Shown: positions 36,583 to 45,666 of the stretch, piece after piece | Position numbering within the stretch: position 1 is the stretch's first letter | How the letters are laid out: every line of letters begins with the position of its first letter | Assembly (NCBI GenBank): GCA_903828595.1 | Contig: CAIKMS010000031.1 | Span: 21,739-85,738, forward strand | Reading direction: 5' to 3' | Source: an uncultured Pseudomonadota bacterium | GTDB taxonomy: Bacteria > Pseudomonadota > Gammaproteobacteria > Steroidobacterales > Steroidobacteraceae | Length of the DNA: 64,000 nt | Translations under genes and position numbers: made by a program | The notes under the pieces: model-generated | Databases searched by the model: none | Seen by the model: only the letters and a program-made list of their open reading frames with translations | Told to the model about the DNA's origin: nothing

Positions 36583-37866
36583 CTATTCTGGCGTTACACG
36601 GGCCAGAAATGCTTTCAGGTAGCGGGTTTCAGGAATAGCCGGATGCACCGGATGATCCGCGGACTGGCCACCCGACGCGAGCACCTGCACAAACCGCCCC
36701 AAATGGCGTGCCCCTTTTTGTACAGCACCCTCCAGAGCTTGCGGTTCCAGGTGGTAGGAGCAAGAGCAGGTCACCAGTAAGCTGTCGCGATTCATCAGCT
36801 GCATCGCCAGCTGATTCAATCGTCGATACGCTGCTGCGCCCTTATGGGAGTCTTTACGCCGCTTCACAAAGGCCGGCGGATCTAAAATCACCAGGTCGAA
36901 CTTTTCTCGAGCCTCGTGCAGCGCTTCCATGGTCGCAAACGCATCGCCTTTCAATCCCTCGAAGGACACGCCGTTGGCTTTGGCATTAGCGGTAGCATGC
37001 TCAATAGCTGCCGCCGATGAATCGATCATCGTGACTTGAGCCTGCGTACCGGCTGCCGCGCGTATACCCCAAGGCCCGAGGTAACCGCAGACGTCTAAAA
37101 TTCGCTTTGCGCCCCGGGTGTTGCCTAAAAACTGTGCACGATTAGCCGCCTGATCGTAGAACCAGCCTGTTTTCTGACCGTGCGCTAGCGGAGCCATAAA
37201 ATGAAGCCCCGCTTCGCTGACTCGAACGCTATCAGGAACCTCGCCTACAGCCACCTCAACATAGGAGTCCAAGCCTTCTTGCTCGCGCGCACTGGAGTCA
37301 TTTTTCAGCAAAATGCCGCGTGGCTTCATGACCTGAACTAAAGCCTCAATGATCGCGGCCTTCTGCACTTCCATTCCGGCGGTTGCCATCTGCACCACCA
37401 AAATATCGTCATAGCGATCAACGACCAAACCAGGAAGACCATCCGACTCGCCGTACACCAGGCGGTAAAAAGGCTCTGGATACAGACGATCGCGCAAGCT
37501 GCGTGCGATGAGCAGGCGGTGCACAAACAAGGATTTTGACGGACCGTAATCCACGTTGCGGCTGACAAGACGGGCAGAAATCAGGGAGTTTGGATTGACG
37601 TATCCGTACCCCATAAACTTATCTTTCGCCGAACGCACCTCCACCGATTGGCCTGGCGTGAAGGCCGTCAGGGGTGTGGCTTGGGTATCTACCTCGTTGG
37701 AGAACACCCACAAGTGACCCGCAGCCAGACGGCGATCCTCATCGCGCTTTAGACGAAGCAAAGGCAAATCTACCTTAGCTCGGCGCATTCCTTCAGTAGC
37801 GTCACCCGCCGACTCATTCTCAAAATTCGCCAGCTCAGCGTCGCTGCCGAGATCTACTGGGTGCAT
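36583..37866 (-). CDS. rlmI: Class I SAM-dependent rRNA methyltransferase, RlmI-like
   Basis: A PUA-domain-containing methyltransferase of the RlmI (YccW) group, which makes 5-methylcytosine 1962 in 23S rRNA. I chose the ATG at 37866 because GGAG lies exactly 7 nt upstream. A start at 37881 would add five residues. The 427 residues include an acidic N-terminal extension of ~30 residues not needed by the family. An N-terminal PUA part (LRLKRDEDRRLAAGHLWVFS) precedes the Rossmann domain (RILDVCGYLGPWGIRAA), the catalytic motif LDPPAFVKRRK and TCSCSYHL with the nucleophile Cys. Whether it methylates the RlmI site exactly is inferred from family. Confidence 0.9.
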   Translation of the reverse strand: MHPVDLGSDAELANFENESAGDATEGMRRAKVDLPLLRLKRDEDRRLAAGHLWVFSNEVDTQATPLTAFTPGQSVEVRSAKDKFMGYGYVNPNSLISARLVSRNVDYGPSKSLFVHRLLIARSLRDRLYPEPFYRLVYGESDGLPGLVVDRYDDILVVQMATAGMEVQKAAIIEALVQVMKPRGILLKNDSSAREQEGLDSYVEVAVGEVPDSVRVSEAGLHFMAPLAHGQKTGWFYDQAANRAQFLGNTRGAKRILDVCGYLGPWGIRAAAGTQAQVTMIDSSAAAIEHATANAKANGVSFEGLKGDAFATMEALHEAREKFDLVILDPPAFVKRRKDSHKGAAAYRRLNQLAMQLMNRDSLLVTCSCSYHLEPQALEGAVQKGARHLGRFVQVLASGGQSADHPVHPAIPETRYLKAFLARVTPE

Positions 37867-38031
37867 TGAATTCTCCGTCATAACACGGCTCCCTTGCCTA
37901 AAAAGCCCGTGGTTAAACCCCGAGGGGAACATCGTATGATCAGGTTCTTGGTATAGTCCATAAGCCATTCTAGCTGAGCGAGCGCCGAACACGCCCTTAA
38001 TCGTGCTCAGGCGGATCTGCCTCTTTAATTT

Positions 38032-40149
38032 GTGAGCTTCACCGTGACGGCAACCCTCGATGGCCAACCCCATTTCCAGACCAACGGCACGCCCCTAAAG
38101 GACGCTTTAAGCCCCTATCTGCGCTTTCATGCCGAGCAGTCCGTGCAATGGCATCCATGGAATCCACAGACTTTAGAGCTTGCACGGACGCTAGATAAAC
38201 CGATCCTATTGTCGATCGGCTATAGCGCCTGTCATTGGTGTCAGGTCATGAGTCAGGAGTCCTTCGCTGACCCGGTGGTCGCTGCGATCTTGAACGAGCA
38301 CTTCATCAGCGTTGTGGTGGATCGCGAGGAGTTGCCCGATCTGGATCGGGTCGGTCAGCTTTGCCATCAACTGCTAACCGGGCGCCAAGGCGCCTGGCCG
38401 CTAAACCTGTTCTTATCACCGACCGATCAGACCCCTTTCTACGGCGGCACCTATTTCCCGCGGCTGGCCGCTCAAGGGATCCCGCCGTTCCCCGACCTGT
38501 TAACGGGCTTGATTTCCTATTTCAGGGCCGAGCGCGCCTCCATTGAGGCGCAAAATCAGCGGCTGCGCCAGGTACTCCACCAGCTTGAGGCTACGCCACC
38601 CACCGCAGGGCTGGACACCACCGAATTGTTGGCTCAGGCGCGCCAGCAATTGGAGGAACGCTTTGATGCTGCCGAAGGCGGCTTTGGTGAAGCGCCTAAA
38701 TTTGCACATCCGGCCCTCATTGAATACCTGCTCGCTTGCTGGGCGCACACCGCCGCGAGTGAGGAACCGGATCTTAAAGCACTGTATATGGCAACTTTAA
38801 CGCTCACGCGCATGGCTGAAGGCGGGCTTTATGATCATGTCGGCGGAGGGTTCTTTCGCCACTGCACCGACCGCGCCTGGACGATCCCTCATTTTGAGAA
38901 AATGCTGCCGGACCAAGGCCTGTTGATTGGACTGTACGCGCAGGCCGCTATCGCTACCGGAGAGAGCCTTTTTCGTGCAGCAGCACAAGGATGCGCCGAC
39001 TGGATTATCCAGCATCTGCAACTGGCCAGCGGCGGATTCGGCTCTAGCCTGAGTGCCGACACTCACGGTGAGGAGGGCAGCTACTACCTTTGGGACAGCG
39101 CTAAAGTCCAAGACGAGTTACCGGCAGACTTAAGAGACGTCGTCGTCGCACGCTTTAATTTAGACGCGCCCGCAAACTTTAAAGACAAAGGTTGGCACCT
39201 CTACGCGCGCCGGTCATTATTCGACGTAGCCAAAGCACTTAGGCTAGAGGCTAGCGAAACGCAGGAACGACTCGCCGACGCACTCAAGCAACTGCGGCAA
39301 TGGCGTTATGCGCGCCCGGCGCCGGCTTGTGATGAAAAAACCCTACCCGCCTACAATGCTTTAGCGATCCGCGGACTGGCCATTGCAGCGCGCACGCTGG
39401 GCCGCGTAGATTACGCCCAAGCAGCCAGTCGTGCGTTGAGCTTTGTTCGTGAGACTCACTGGAAAGGCGGACGCCTTAAATCGGTAGCTTTCAACGGCAA
39501 AACCACAGGGCATGCCTGTCTGGATGACTACGTGTTCTTAGCCGATGCCGCCCTGCAGCTACTGCAGTGCCGCTACGACGCCGATGATCTGCGCTTTTGT
39601 ATAGAACTGACTGACGCGGCCCTGCTCCACTTTGAAGATTTGCACGGCGGTGGCTTCTGGTTCACCGCGCATGACGCCGACGTTTTTTTAGAGCGTGGAA
39701 AAGTCTTTCATGACTCGAGCGTTCCCTCTAGCAATGGCATTGCGGCAAGTGTGTTGCAAATTCTCGGCTACTTGCTGGGCGAAGAACGCTACCTTACTAG
39801 CGCGCGTAACGTATTGAACGCGGCAGCCACTGTCATGACGGCGCATCCCACCTCGCACGTCACTCTACTCAGCGCGCTGCAGCGACAACAACACCCGGCC
39901 TGTCTGGTTATCCTGCGCGGACCCCGCAGCGAAGTTCGCCAATGGAGTGATGCACTAGCACCCCTGTACTCTCCTGACACCTTCGTACTGCCCTTGCACA
40001 ACGAAGCCAGCGGCCTGCCGGAAGGTTTGAGCACCAAACCCGTCAGTGAAGTCGCTGTAGCCTACCTGTCTTGCGGCAGTAAAAGCCTTTCATCAGCCAA
40101 CTCATTGAGCGCATTGATTCGCCAACTTCGCGATCACATTCCCGCATAA
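38032..40149 (+). CDS. Thioredoxin-domain protein of the YyaL/SPATA20 family
   Basis: A 705-residue protein of the thioredoxin plus glycosidase-like (alpha6/alpha6) family. The N-terminal thioredoxin-like domain has SACHWCQVMSQESF (CxxC as CHWC, about residue 67), and the rest forms a toroid of helices (EGGLYDHVGGGFFRHCTD). The start is probably GTG at 38032, with a second GTG at 38044. I see no strong ribosome site for either. The biochemical role of the family is not settled. It is divergent from rlmI and convergent with the HIT gene, 12 nt apart. Confidence 0.88.
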   Translation: MSFTVTATLDGQPHFQTNGTPLKDALSPYLRFHAEQSVQWHPWNPQTLELARTLDKPILLSIGYSACHWCQVMSQESFADPVVAAILNEHFISVVVDREELPDLDRVGQLCHQLLTGRQGAWPLNLFLSPTDQTPFYGGTYFPRLAAQGIPPFPDLLTGLISYFRAERASIEAQNQRLRQVLHQLEATPPTAGLDTTELLAQARQQLEERFDAAEGGFGEAPKFAHPALIEYLLACWAHTAASEEPDLKALYMATLTLTRMAEGGLYDHVGGGFFRHCTDRAWTIPHFEKMLPDQGLLIGLYAQAAIATGESLFRAAAQGCADWIIQHLQLASGGFGSSLSADTHGEEGSYYLWDSAKVQDELPADLRDVVVARFNLDAPANFKDKGWHLYARRSLFDVAKALRLEASETQERLADALKQLRQWRYARPAPACDEKTLPAYNALAIRGLAIAARTLGRVDYAQAASRALSFVRETHWKGGRLKSVAFNGKTTGHACLDDYVFLADAALQLLQCRYDADDLRFCIELTDAALLHFEDLHGGGFWFTAHDADVFLERGKVFHDSSVPSSNGIAASVLQILGYLLGEERYLTSARNVLNAAATVMTAHPTSHVTLLSALQRQQHPACLVILRGPRSEVRQWSDALAPLYSPDTFVLPLHNEASGLPEGLSTKPVSEVAVAYLSCGSKSLSSANSLSALIRQLRDHIPA

Positions 40150-40161
40150 GGCCGCAGGCAA

Positions 40162-40608
40162 CTAAGGGTGGTGCAAGGCCAGCGCTTGCGCCAATTGAGC
40201 TTGTAATGCGCGGCAGTTAGCCTGCGAGTAAGGTATTGCCTGCTTCCAGTCATACGCCCACGGGTTAGCGGTCTTCGCCCAATCAGGCTCGTCAGTAAAA
40301 CGTGGGAACACATGCGCATGCAAAGCCGGCTCTACGTTGCCAAAGATCGCGTAGTTACAGCGCACCGCACCGGTCAGTGACTTAACAGCATCGCCGAGCC
40401 GGGCCATATCCGCCAAGAATGCCACCTGCGAAAGCGTAGCCAAGGCATTCAAATCAGGCACTACCGGATCGGGCAATAACAAGCAATACCCCGCTAAAAC
40501 CTGCGGGTCCCCCATAACGGCCCACCCGGATTTTAAACGTGCAATAACCGTTGGATCCTCACCAGCATTTAGCGCGGCAACTCGTCGATGAATGGCCGTG
40601 GTTACCAT
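40162..40608 (-). CDS. HIT-family nucleotide hydrolase/transferase
   Basis: A 148-residue protein with the histidine triad region LHAHVFPRF near residue 97. It would cleave a dinucleoside polyphosphate or nucleotide-conjugate phosphoanhydride. The final His of the HxHxHxx pattern is replaced (H-A-H-V-F), as in some branches, so catalytic activity needs support. The start ATG overlaps the HAD gene stop (TGATG). It is the last gene of the ornithine-decarboxylase-led operon. Confidence 0.8.
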   Translation of the reverse strand: MVTTAIHRRVAALNAGEDPTVIARLKSGWAVMGDPQVLAGYCLLLPDPVVPDLNALATLSQVAFLADMARLGDAVKSLTGAVRCNYAIFGNVEPALHAHVFPRFTDEPDWAKTANPWAYDWKQAIPYSQANCRALQAQLAQALALHHP

Positions 40609-41231
40609 CAGGAAATATCCACGCCTAATTGCGCCAGTGCCTGAAGCGTCTGCGTCGCATCACGGTGCACGATGCCAGCCCAGCCGCGTTCTTTCGCGGC
40701 GGCGATATTCACCGGTCGATCATCAATAAAGACCGTGCGAGCCGGGTCGAGATTAAAGCGTTGCTCAATGGTTTCATAAATCGTCGGATGGGGCTTAATC
40801 GCACCTACGGTGTAGGAGGCAACCGCCCCGTGACCTAAGCTTGGAATTCCGAAAGCCTTTTCCAGGTGGTCCCAATGCAAGGCTCCCATATTAGACAGCA
40901 GATACACGGGCTGCCGAGTCGCTGCGCGGCGCACAAAATCCGTCATCACAAGGTCCGGGAAATAAAAGCTATTCCAGTACTTTAGCAACTCCGCCGGCTC
41001 AGGCTTTTGGGTGCACACCGCCGAGAGGCGTTGCATAAAGGTGAGCGCATCCACATCACCACGCTCATGACCATCCAGATCCACTCTCACGCAAAATTCT
41101 TCGATATCCGAGGTGTCGGCTCCATGCGCACGCATGAATGCTAAAAAAGGCTCGTAGTCAGCGCCGATTAAAACCATGCCTACATCAAAGACCAGCGTCA
41201 GTGGCTGCATGACAGAAGATTTCAGGGTCAC
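40608..41231 (-). CDS. HAD-superfamily phosphatase, YihX-like
   Basis: A 207-residue haloacid-dehalogenase hydrolase. Motif I is VFDVGMVL (the DxG variant seen in YihX-type proteins), motif II Ser is in YLLSNMG, Lys is in GAIKPHPTIY and the acidic pair is in VFIDDRPVNI. It likely dephosphorylates a small sugar or nucleotide phosphate, but the substrate is not evident. The GTG start overlaps the cytochrome c stop as GTGA. Confidence 0.85.
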   Translation of the reverse strand: MTLKSSVMQPLTLVFDVGMVLIGADYEPFLAFMRAHGADTSDIEEFCVRVDLDGHERGDVDALTFMQRLSAVCTQKPEPAELLKYWNSFYFPDLVMTDFVRRAATRQPVYLLSNMGALHWDHLEKAFGIPSLGHGAVASYTVGAIKPHPTIYETIEQRFNLDPARTVFIDDRPVNIAAAKERGWAGIVHRDATQTLQALAQLGVDIS

Positions 41232-41629
41232 GGATGCTCAGCGCGTATTTTTTTAATTAGGTCCAGATCCACAGCCTCTGCGCTGTTCTTAAAATGGCTG
41301 CGTACGTAGGTTAATAACACCGCCAATTCCTCGTCTTTAAGCGTGGCGTAGGCCGGCATACGCGATGGGGAAACACCAGACACAGTAGCTGTCGGCTGGA
41401 TGCCGTACATGACCCAAAGCGCAAGTACTTTGGGATCACCGTTGACGACCGCACTACCCGATAACGCCGGCCAACCATTGGCGGCTGCTGTACCATTTTG
41501 TTGGTGGCACGCCCGGCAGTAACGACCGTAAAGCACATCGCCCGGATCACTGGCATGCAGACTGGTCTTAGGCTTAGCGCAGGCAGCCAACAAGACCAGC
41601 ACGCAAAAAACTCCGATCAGCCGGCCCAT
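41228..41629 (-). CDS. Monohaem cytochrome c lipoprotein
   Basis: A 133-residue protein from the ATG at 41629, placed 13 nt inside the end of the upstream gene. A lipoprotein signal (VFCVLVLLAACAKP, lipobox LAAC) suggests anchoring to a membrane on the periplasmic side. The single haem-binding motif is CRACHQQNG, and the axial Met is probably in SPSRMPAYATL. It belongs to the class I cytochrome c family. The partner oxidase or dehydrogenase is not in this window. Confidence 0.9.
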   Translation of the reverse strand: MGRLIGVFCVLVLLAACAKPKTSLHASDPGDVLYGRYCRACHQQNGTAAANGWPALSGSAVVNGDPKVLALWVMYGIQPTATVSGVSPSRMPAYATLKDEELAVLLTYVRSHFKNSAEAVDLDLIKKIRAEHP

Positions 41630-42273
41630 GCTCGAACTCTGCCGGTATCTAGGTGCACAAACTGCGAAGCCTGGTAATAACCAACTCCGCCAACCTGCAG
41701 CCCTAAAGCGATATCGCGCGTCTTTGCCAGATCGCAACCCACTAAGCGAATATCGATGGCGCGCCCTTCCATGTGCAGACTGTGACTCGCCACCCCGGAA
41801 GAGCGCTCGTGCAAAATAGCGTTGGTCAACGGACTGCGATAACCAGAGATCACTTCAAATTCCGCATCGTGATCAGCGCGCCAAGCAACGGTGTGCAGCA
41901 GATCAATCAATGCCGGGTCCATCACATGCACATCGCCCGTACGATGATCGCGCAAAGCGTGATTAAGCTTAAGCAAAGCATCCGGGCGGTAAGCGCCTAA
42001 AGCGTAGTACTCAACCGTCACGCTTTCTTGAGTGTGGGTGTTATGAAGCGTCAGTGAGCGCGAATGCCCGAATCCGCGCTCAACCGTCACATCGGCAGCC
42101 GCAAAAGAAGGCAACGCCGTGGCCCCTAGAACCAGTCCAGCCCCACCAATCAGTCCCGATAGCACGTTGCGGCGAGTTAGAAGGTGCTCACACACCTCGT
42201 CAAGCTTAGGCTCGACTTGTCCTGCGATAAGCGCTGCCTTATGAGCCAACAACGTCTTAGTCCGCCTCGGCAA
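41617..42273 (-). CDS. DUF882 (MepK/YcbK-like) Tat-exported murein endopeptidase
   Basis: A 218-residue protein. The N-terminal region has a twin-arginine signal LLTRRNVLSGLIGGAG, here preceded by an unusual ~33-residue extension. The mature domain has the LAS-type Zn motif: SHSLHMEGRAIDIRL and FVHLDTGRVRAW, plus SGYRSPLTNAIL. MepK in E. coli cleaves meso-DAP crosslinks in peptidoglycan. The start overlaps the decarboxylase stop by 17 nt. Confidence 0.88.
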   Translation of the reverse strand: MPRRTKTLLAHKAALIAGQVEPKLDEVCEHLLTRRNVLSGLIGGAGLVLGATALPSFAAADVTVERGFGHSRSLTLHNTHTQESVTVEYYALGAYRPDALLKLNHALRDHRTGDVHVMDPALIDLLHTVAWRADHDAEFEVISGYRSPLTNAILHERSSGVASHSLHMEGRAIDIRLVGCDLAKTRDIALGLQVGGVGYYQASQFVHLDTGRVRAWAG

Positions 42274-43438
42274 AGTCTGTGTTCACCGCAACGATCCGTG
42301 CGCGGGGTACAAAATTAAAATCGGATGCGCACGCGGTCGTGTAAGCCCCGATGGCAGTAGCCATCAAGACGTCACCAATCTCCAGCTCCGGCAGATGAAT
42401 ATCTTCACGAATCAAATCGATGCTGTCACAGGTAGGACCGGTTAGGGTGGACGGGTAAAAAGGACCCTCGGTATTCAGACTCTGAATCGGGTATTGAGTC
42501 GTATCCCAGACTTGGCCGCTGAACGTTCCGTACACGCCATCATCCAGGTAGTACCAGCGACGTCCTTGGCGCTCGGCGCGCCCCACAATCGTGGTCAACG
42601 CTGTAGCCGATGAGGCCACCAAAAAGCGTCCTGGTTCAGCGATCACCCGAATATCGGCAGGAAGTACCTTGAGCGCTTCACGAATAGGCGCGCAAAAGTC
42701 ACCAATCTTTTCTCCCTCTGAGGTGTCAAGGTACGTGGGGAAGCCTCCGCCAATATCTAACACGCGTAGGGGATGCTGCCCTGATGCCCTGCCTTGAGCC
42801 AGTAAGGGTGCACACACTTGTATGGCTTTGGCGTGCATCTGTGCATTAGGAACTTGCGAGCCGACGTGAAAGGAGAACCCACAAACCTTAATACCCAGTC
42901 GCGCGGCCAAATCCAGCAAGCGCGGCACATCGGCCTCCTCGCAACCAAACTTACGCGACAGATCTGATGCCGCCTCCGGGTTACGAAACGACAGACGCAA
43001 CAACAATTCCACACGCGTGCGGTGTTTGACGAACTTACCAATTTCGTCTTCGTTATCCACCACAAAGGTGCGTATACCAAAGCGCAGTGCGTCGCGAATG
43101 TCACTATCCGTTTTTATCGGATGCGTGTGAATGCAAAGATCTGGCGAGATACCCGCCGCCTTAACCAGAGCGGTCTCGCCCTTGGTGGCTAAATCAAAAT
43201 GCGCCCCGAGGGCTGCTAACGTGCGCACCACAGCCATTTGAGGCAACGGCTTGAGTGCATAATGCAAAACAACACCCGGCAGAGCCTCACTGAGTTGCCG
43301 ATAGCGCTCCCGCAAGACATTACAGTCCACCAAAAACAAGGGCGAACCAAAGCGCGCGAGCAGATGTTCCAAATCCTCACGCGCGTAAGGTGCCGTCAGA
43401 GTGGGAGATTCGGAGCTAAGAGATCTCAATCGCTTCAT
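42257..43438 (-). CDS. Ornithine (or lysine) decarboxylase, fold III PLP
   Basis: A 393-residue alanine-racemase-fold decarboxylase that makes putrescine from ornithine or cadaverine from lysine. The PLP Lys63 is in HYALKPLPQ. FSFHVGSQ, DIGGGFP, AEPGRFLVAS and the active-site Cys in TCDSIDLI are present. It resembles the eukaryotic-type ODC group more than DapC/LysA, and the substrate cannot be fixed by sight. It heads an overlapping operon with a peptidoglycan endopeptidase, a cytochrome, a HAD phosphatase and a HIT protein. Confidence 0.88.
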   Translation of the reverse strand: MKRLRSLSSESPTLTAPYAREDLEHLLARFGSPLFLVDCNVLRERYRQLSEALPGVVLHYALKPLPQMAVVRTLAALGAHFDLATKGETALVKAAGISPDLCIHTHPIKTDSDIRDALRFGIRTFVVDNEDEIGKFVKHRTRVELLLRLSFRNPEAASDLSRKFGCEEADVPRLLDLAARLGIKVCGFSFHVGSQVPNAQMHAKAIQVCAPLLAQGRASGQHPLRVLDIGGGFPTYLDTSEGEKIGDFCAPIREALKVLPADIRVIAEPGRFLVASSATALTTIVGRAERQGRRWYYLDDGVYGTFSGQVWDTTQYPIQSLNTEGPFYPSTLTGPTCDSIDLIREDIHLPELEIGDVLMATAIGAYTTACASDFNFVPRARIVAVNTDFAEAD

Positions 43439-43623
43439 GGATTTTCGTTCCTTAAGGTCCTGCCTGACAGGCTTTTCAGCTTTTGCTTAGGGCCTTTCAC
43501 GCGCGCCGAGGGCGCTTTAGAAATGACAATGCCCACCGATGGTAAAAGTCACCGGCAGGCTGCAATAACCCGAATTGTGCGGCCAGCTGAGCACTGATGC
43601 AAGCCGTGAAGATTGCAATACGG

Positions 43624-44583
43624 TTAACGCGCCGCGGCACGAGTCAGCCGATCCCGAATAGCTGCCCAATCATCACCCTCAGGTACACGCTCCACCAGGA
43701 TTCGTTCACAACCACAAGCATCCAGTTGGCGTAGAGTGGCGTACAACTGTTGGCCGTACCGCATCGCATCATCCGGTGCTTGCAGCCAAAGCGCCGCCTT
43801 GTGCGTAATCGGTGCTGTGGACAAAGAAAGCACAGCGAACTTTCCAGTCGTTATCGCAAGTATCTCATCAAAATTAAGCAGCGAAGTGGACGTGCGTGGC
43901 GCGTAGTGCGACTCATGACTGCCCGATACGCGTGGTTTTTGCGTGGCCACTGACGTCACTATAGGACCTGCAACCCGAGATAACTCGCTTAAGCTGAGTT
44001 GTCCCGGTCTAAGCTGCACTAATTGGCCGTCCAGCCAGCCCACAATCGTAGACTCCAAACCCACCGTGCAATCACCGCCATCCAGAATCAAGGGTGCCTG
44101 TGCACCAAATTCTTCGCGCACGTGCGCCGCCGAGGTAGGACTAATGCGCCCATAGCGGTTTGCCGATGGTCCCGCCAACCCGCCACCGAAAGCGCTCAGT
44201 AAGGCCTGTGCCAGCGGGTGCGCGGGCTTTCTTAGCGCAACCGTGTCTTGACCACCGGTGATCGCATCTAACACGCCCGGCGCACGTGGCAGCACCAAAG
44301 TTAATGGACCCGGCCAAAACGCGTCAGCTAAAGCCAGTGCGGCCGGGGGCAATTCCGAAACCCAGTCATTAAGATCTGCATCAGGCGCCAGATGAACAAT
44401 TACCGGATGGTCAAGTGGCCGACCTTTGAGCGCATAAATTCGCTGAATGGCCTCTAGATTGCGAGCATCGCCGCCCAAGCCGTAAACCGTCTCAGTAGGA
44501 AACGCTACCAAAGCACCGCGGCGCAAGGCGTCGACCGCTTGGGTTATGAGTGACGCATTGGCGGTTAGAGAGATTTTGCTCAT
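43624..44583 (-). CDS. L-threonylcarbamoyladenylate synthase, Sua5-type
   Basis: Makes threonylcarbamoyl-AMP for the t6A37 modification of ANN-decoding tRNAs. It has 319 residues, longer than the TsaC/YrdC-only form (about 190), because it keeps a C-terminal Sua5 domain. The YrdC core shows ALVAFPTETVYGLGGDARN, ALKGRPLDHPVIVHL and GLAGPSANRYGRISPTSA. The start overlaps the upstream DUF72 gene by 4 nt. Confidence 0.93.
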   Translation of the reverse strand: MSKISLTANASLITQAVDALRRGALVAFPTETVYGLGGDARNLEAIQRIYALKGRPLDHPVIVHLAPDADLNDWVSELPPAALALADAFWPGPLTLVLPRAPGVLDAITGGQDTVALRKPAHPLAQALLSAFGGGLAGPSANRYGRISPTSAAHVREEFGAQAPLILDGGDCTVGLESTIVGWLDGQLVQLRPGQLSLSELSRVAGPIVTSVATQKPRVSGSHESHYAPRTSTSLLNFDEILAITTGKFAVLSLSTAPITHKAALWLQAPDDAMRYGQQLYATLRQLDACGCERILVERVPEGDDWAAIRDRLTRAAAR

Positions 44584-45596
44584 CGCTTAGGCTCAATTAA
44601 AGTTGCCATCAATCGCTGATCCAGGTCACGCGCCAGCCCCAGCAGCGACAGCGGGGCCGAGCCTTCGGCTTTGTTATTGGCAATCACGAAGGTGTCATGT
44701 CCGTGGCCCACTAACTGATGAACAACTTTAACTAAAGCCAAACGATTGCGTGGATCCGGATCGATCAGCCGATCAAACGGAAAATACCGATCTCGAGCGG
44801 CTTCGTACTGCTGACTGGGATGCAGCATCCAGCGCAAAACAACGCTACCCGAGCGCCAGGCCGCCTCCCCCAATAAATCCCACTGCTCCAGCACCGATGG
44901 CATTCGCGGGTGCACATTATAACAATGGGTAGCACCGGAACTTGCTAAGGCATCGGTGTACTCTGGAATCAGAAATTCTCGATTACGCACTTCCACCGCA
45001 TACTGCGGACCGCGGGGCAATGCAGCCAGAAATTCACCCAATCGCGCTGCAAAGCTACGCGCATCCCGAATGGCGGGTGTGCTCAATGGAGGGAACTGAA
45101 AAAGCAGGACACCCAGCTTGTCGCCTAAGCCCTCCATCATGGGTCCGATGACCGCGCGCACGGTGTAGTCGGCATCAAAAAACCGTTCAGGACCTGGGCT
45201 CACCGGACTATTACGCGCCAACTGTGCTACCGGTGTGGTTATCGCTGCATGAGCTTTAACCATAAACCGAAAATCACCCGGGGTAGCTTCAGCGTAACGA
45301 GCAAAGTCAGCCGCTGAGATCGGTGCGTAGAAAGTGCGATCTAATCCGACGGTACGCAACAACGGGTGTTTGCCGTAGGCCGGCAAGCCGGCTCGTGCTA
45401 ACAACTGCTCGGTGGAGCGTTCGGCATAGACCAGTCCTGCCCAGCCCGGGAAAGACCAGCTCGAAGTACCCAGACGAAGCTGTTGCGGCAAGCGCAAAGC
45501 CAGCTCAACCACATCCTCAGACGGCACTGCAGCGGCTACTAATTCGTTAGCCGCCCCGTAGCTTTCAAACAGATCAATTTGTGAGTGATCAGACAT
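44580..45596 (-). CDS. DUF72 (YecE-like) family protein
   Basis: A 338-residue protein from the ATG at 45596. It is a TIM-barrel family with openings such as LRLGTSSWSFPGWAGLVY, and later LGVLLFQFPP and AVEVRNREF. The biochemical function is not established for the family. It overlaps tsaC by 4 nt and is probably co-expressed with it. Confidence 0.9.
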   Translation of the reverse strand: MSDHSQIDLFESYGAANELVAAAVPSEDVVELALRLPQQLRLGTSSWSFPGWAGLVYAERSTEQLLARAGLPAYGKHPLLRTVGLDRTFYAPISAADFARYAEATPGDFRFMVKAHAAITTPVAQLARNSPVSPGPERFFDADYTVRAVIGPMMEGLGDKLGVLLFQFPPLSTPAIRDARSFAARLGEFLAALPRGPQYAVEVRNREFLIPEYTDALASSGATHCYNVHPRMPSVLEQWDLLGEAAWRSGSVVLRWMLHPSQQYEAARDRYFPFDRLIDPDPRNRLALVKVVHQLVGHGHDTFVIANNKAEGSAPLSLLGLARDLDQRLMATLIEPKR

Positions 45597-45666
45597 AGAC
45601 AGATCCGGGCAAAGGCAACCTACCGTTGAGTCAATCAACCCACGCACCGACAGACCGGCTAAAAGC

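Noticed and set aside
40608..41231. HAD protein seems to lack the second Asp of motif I (DVG instead of DxD)
   Set aside because: The YihX-type branch also has DxG here, so this is not evidence of a dead enzyme.
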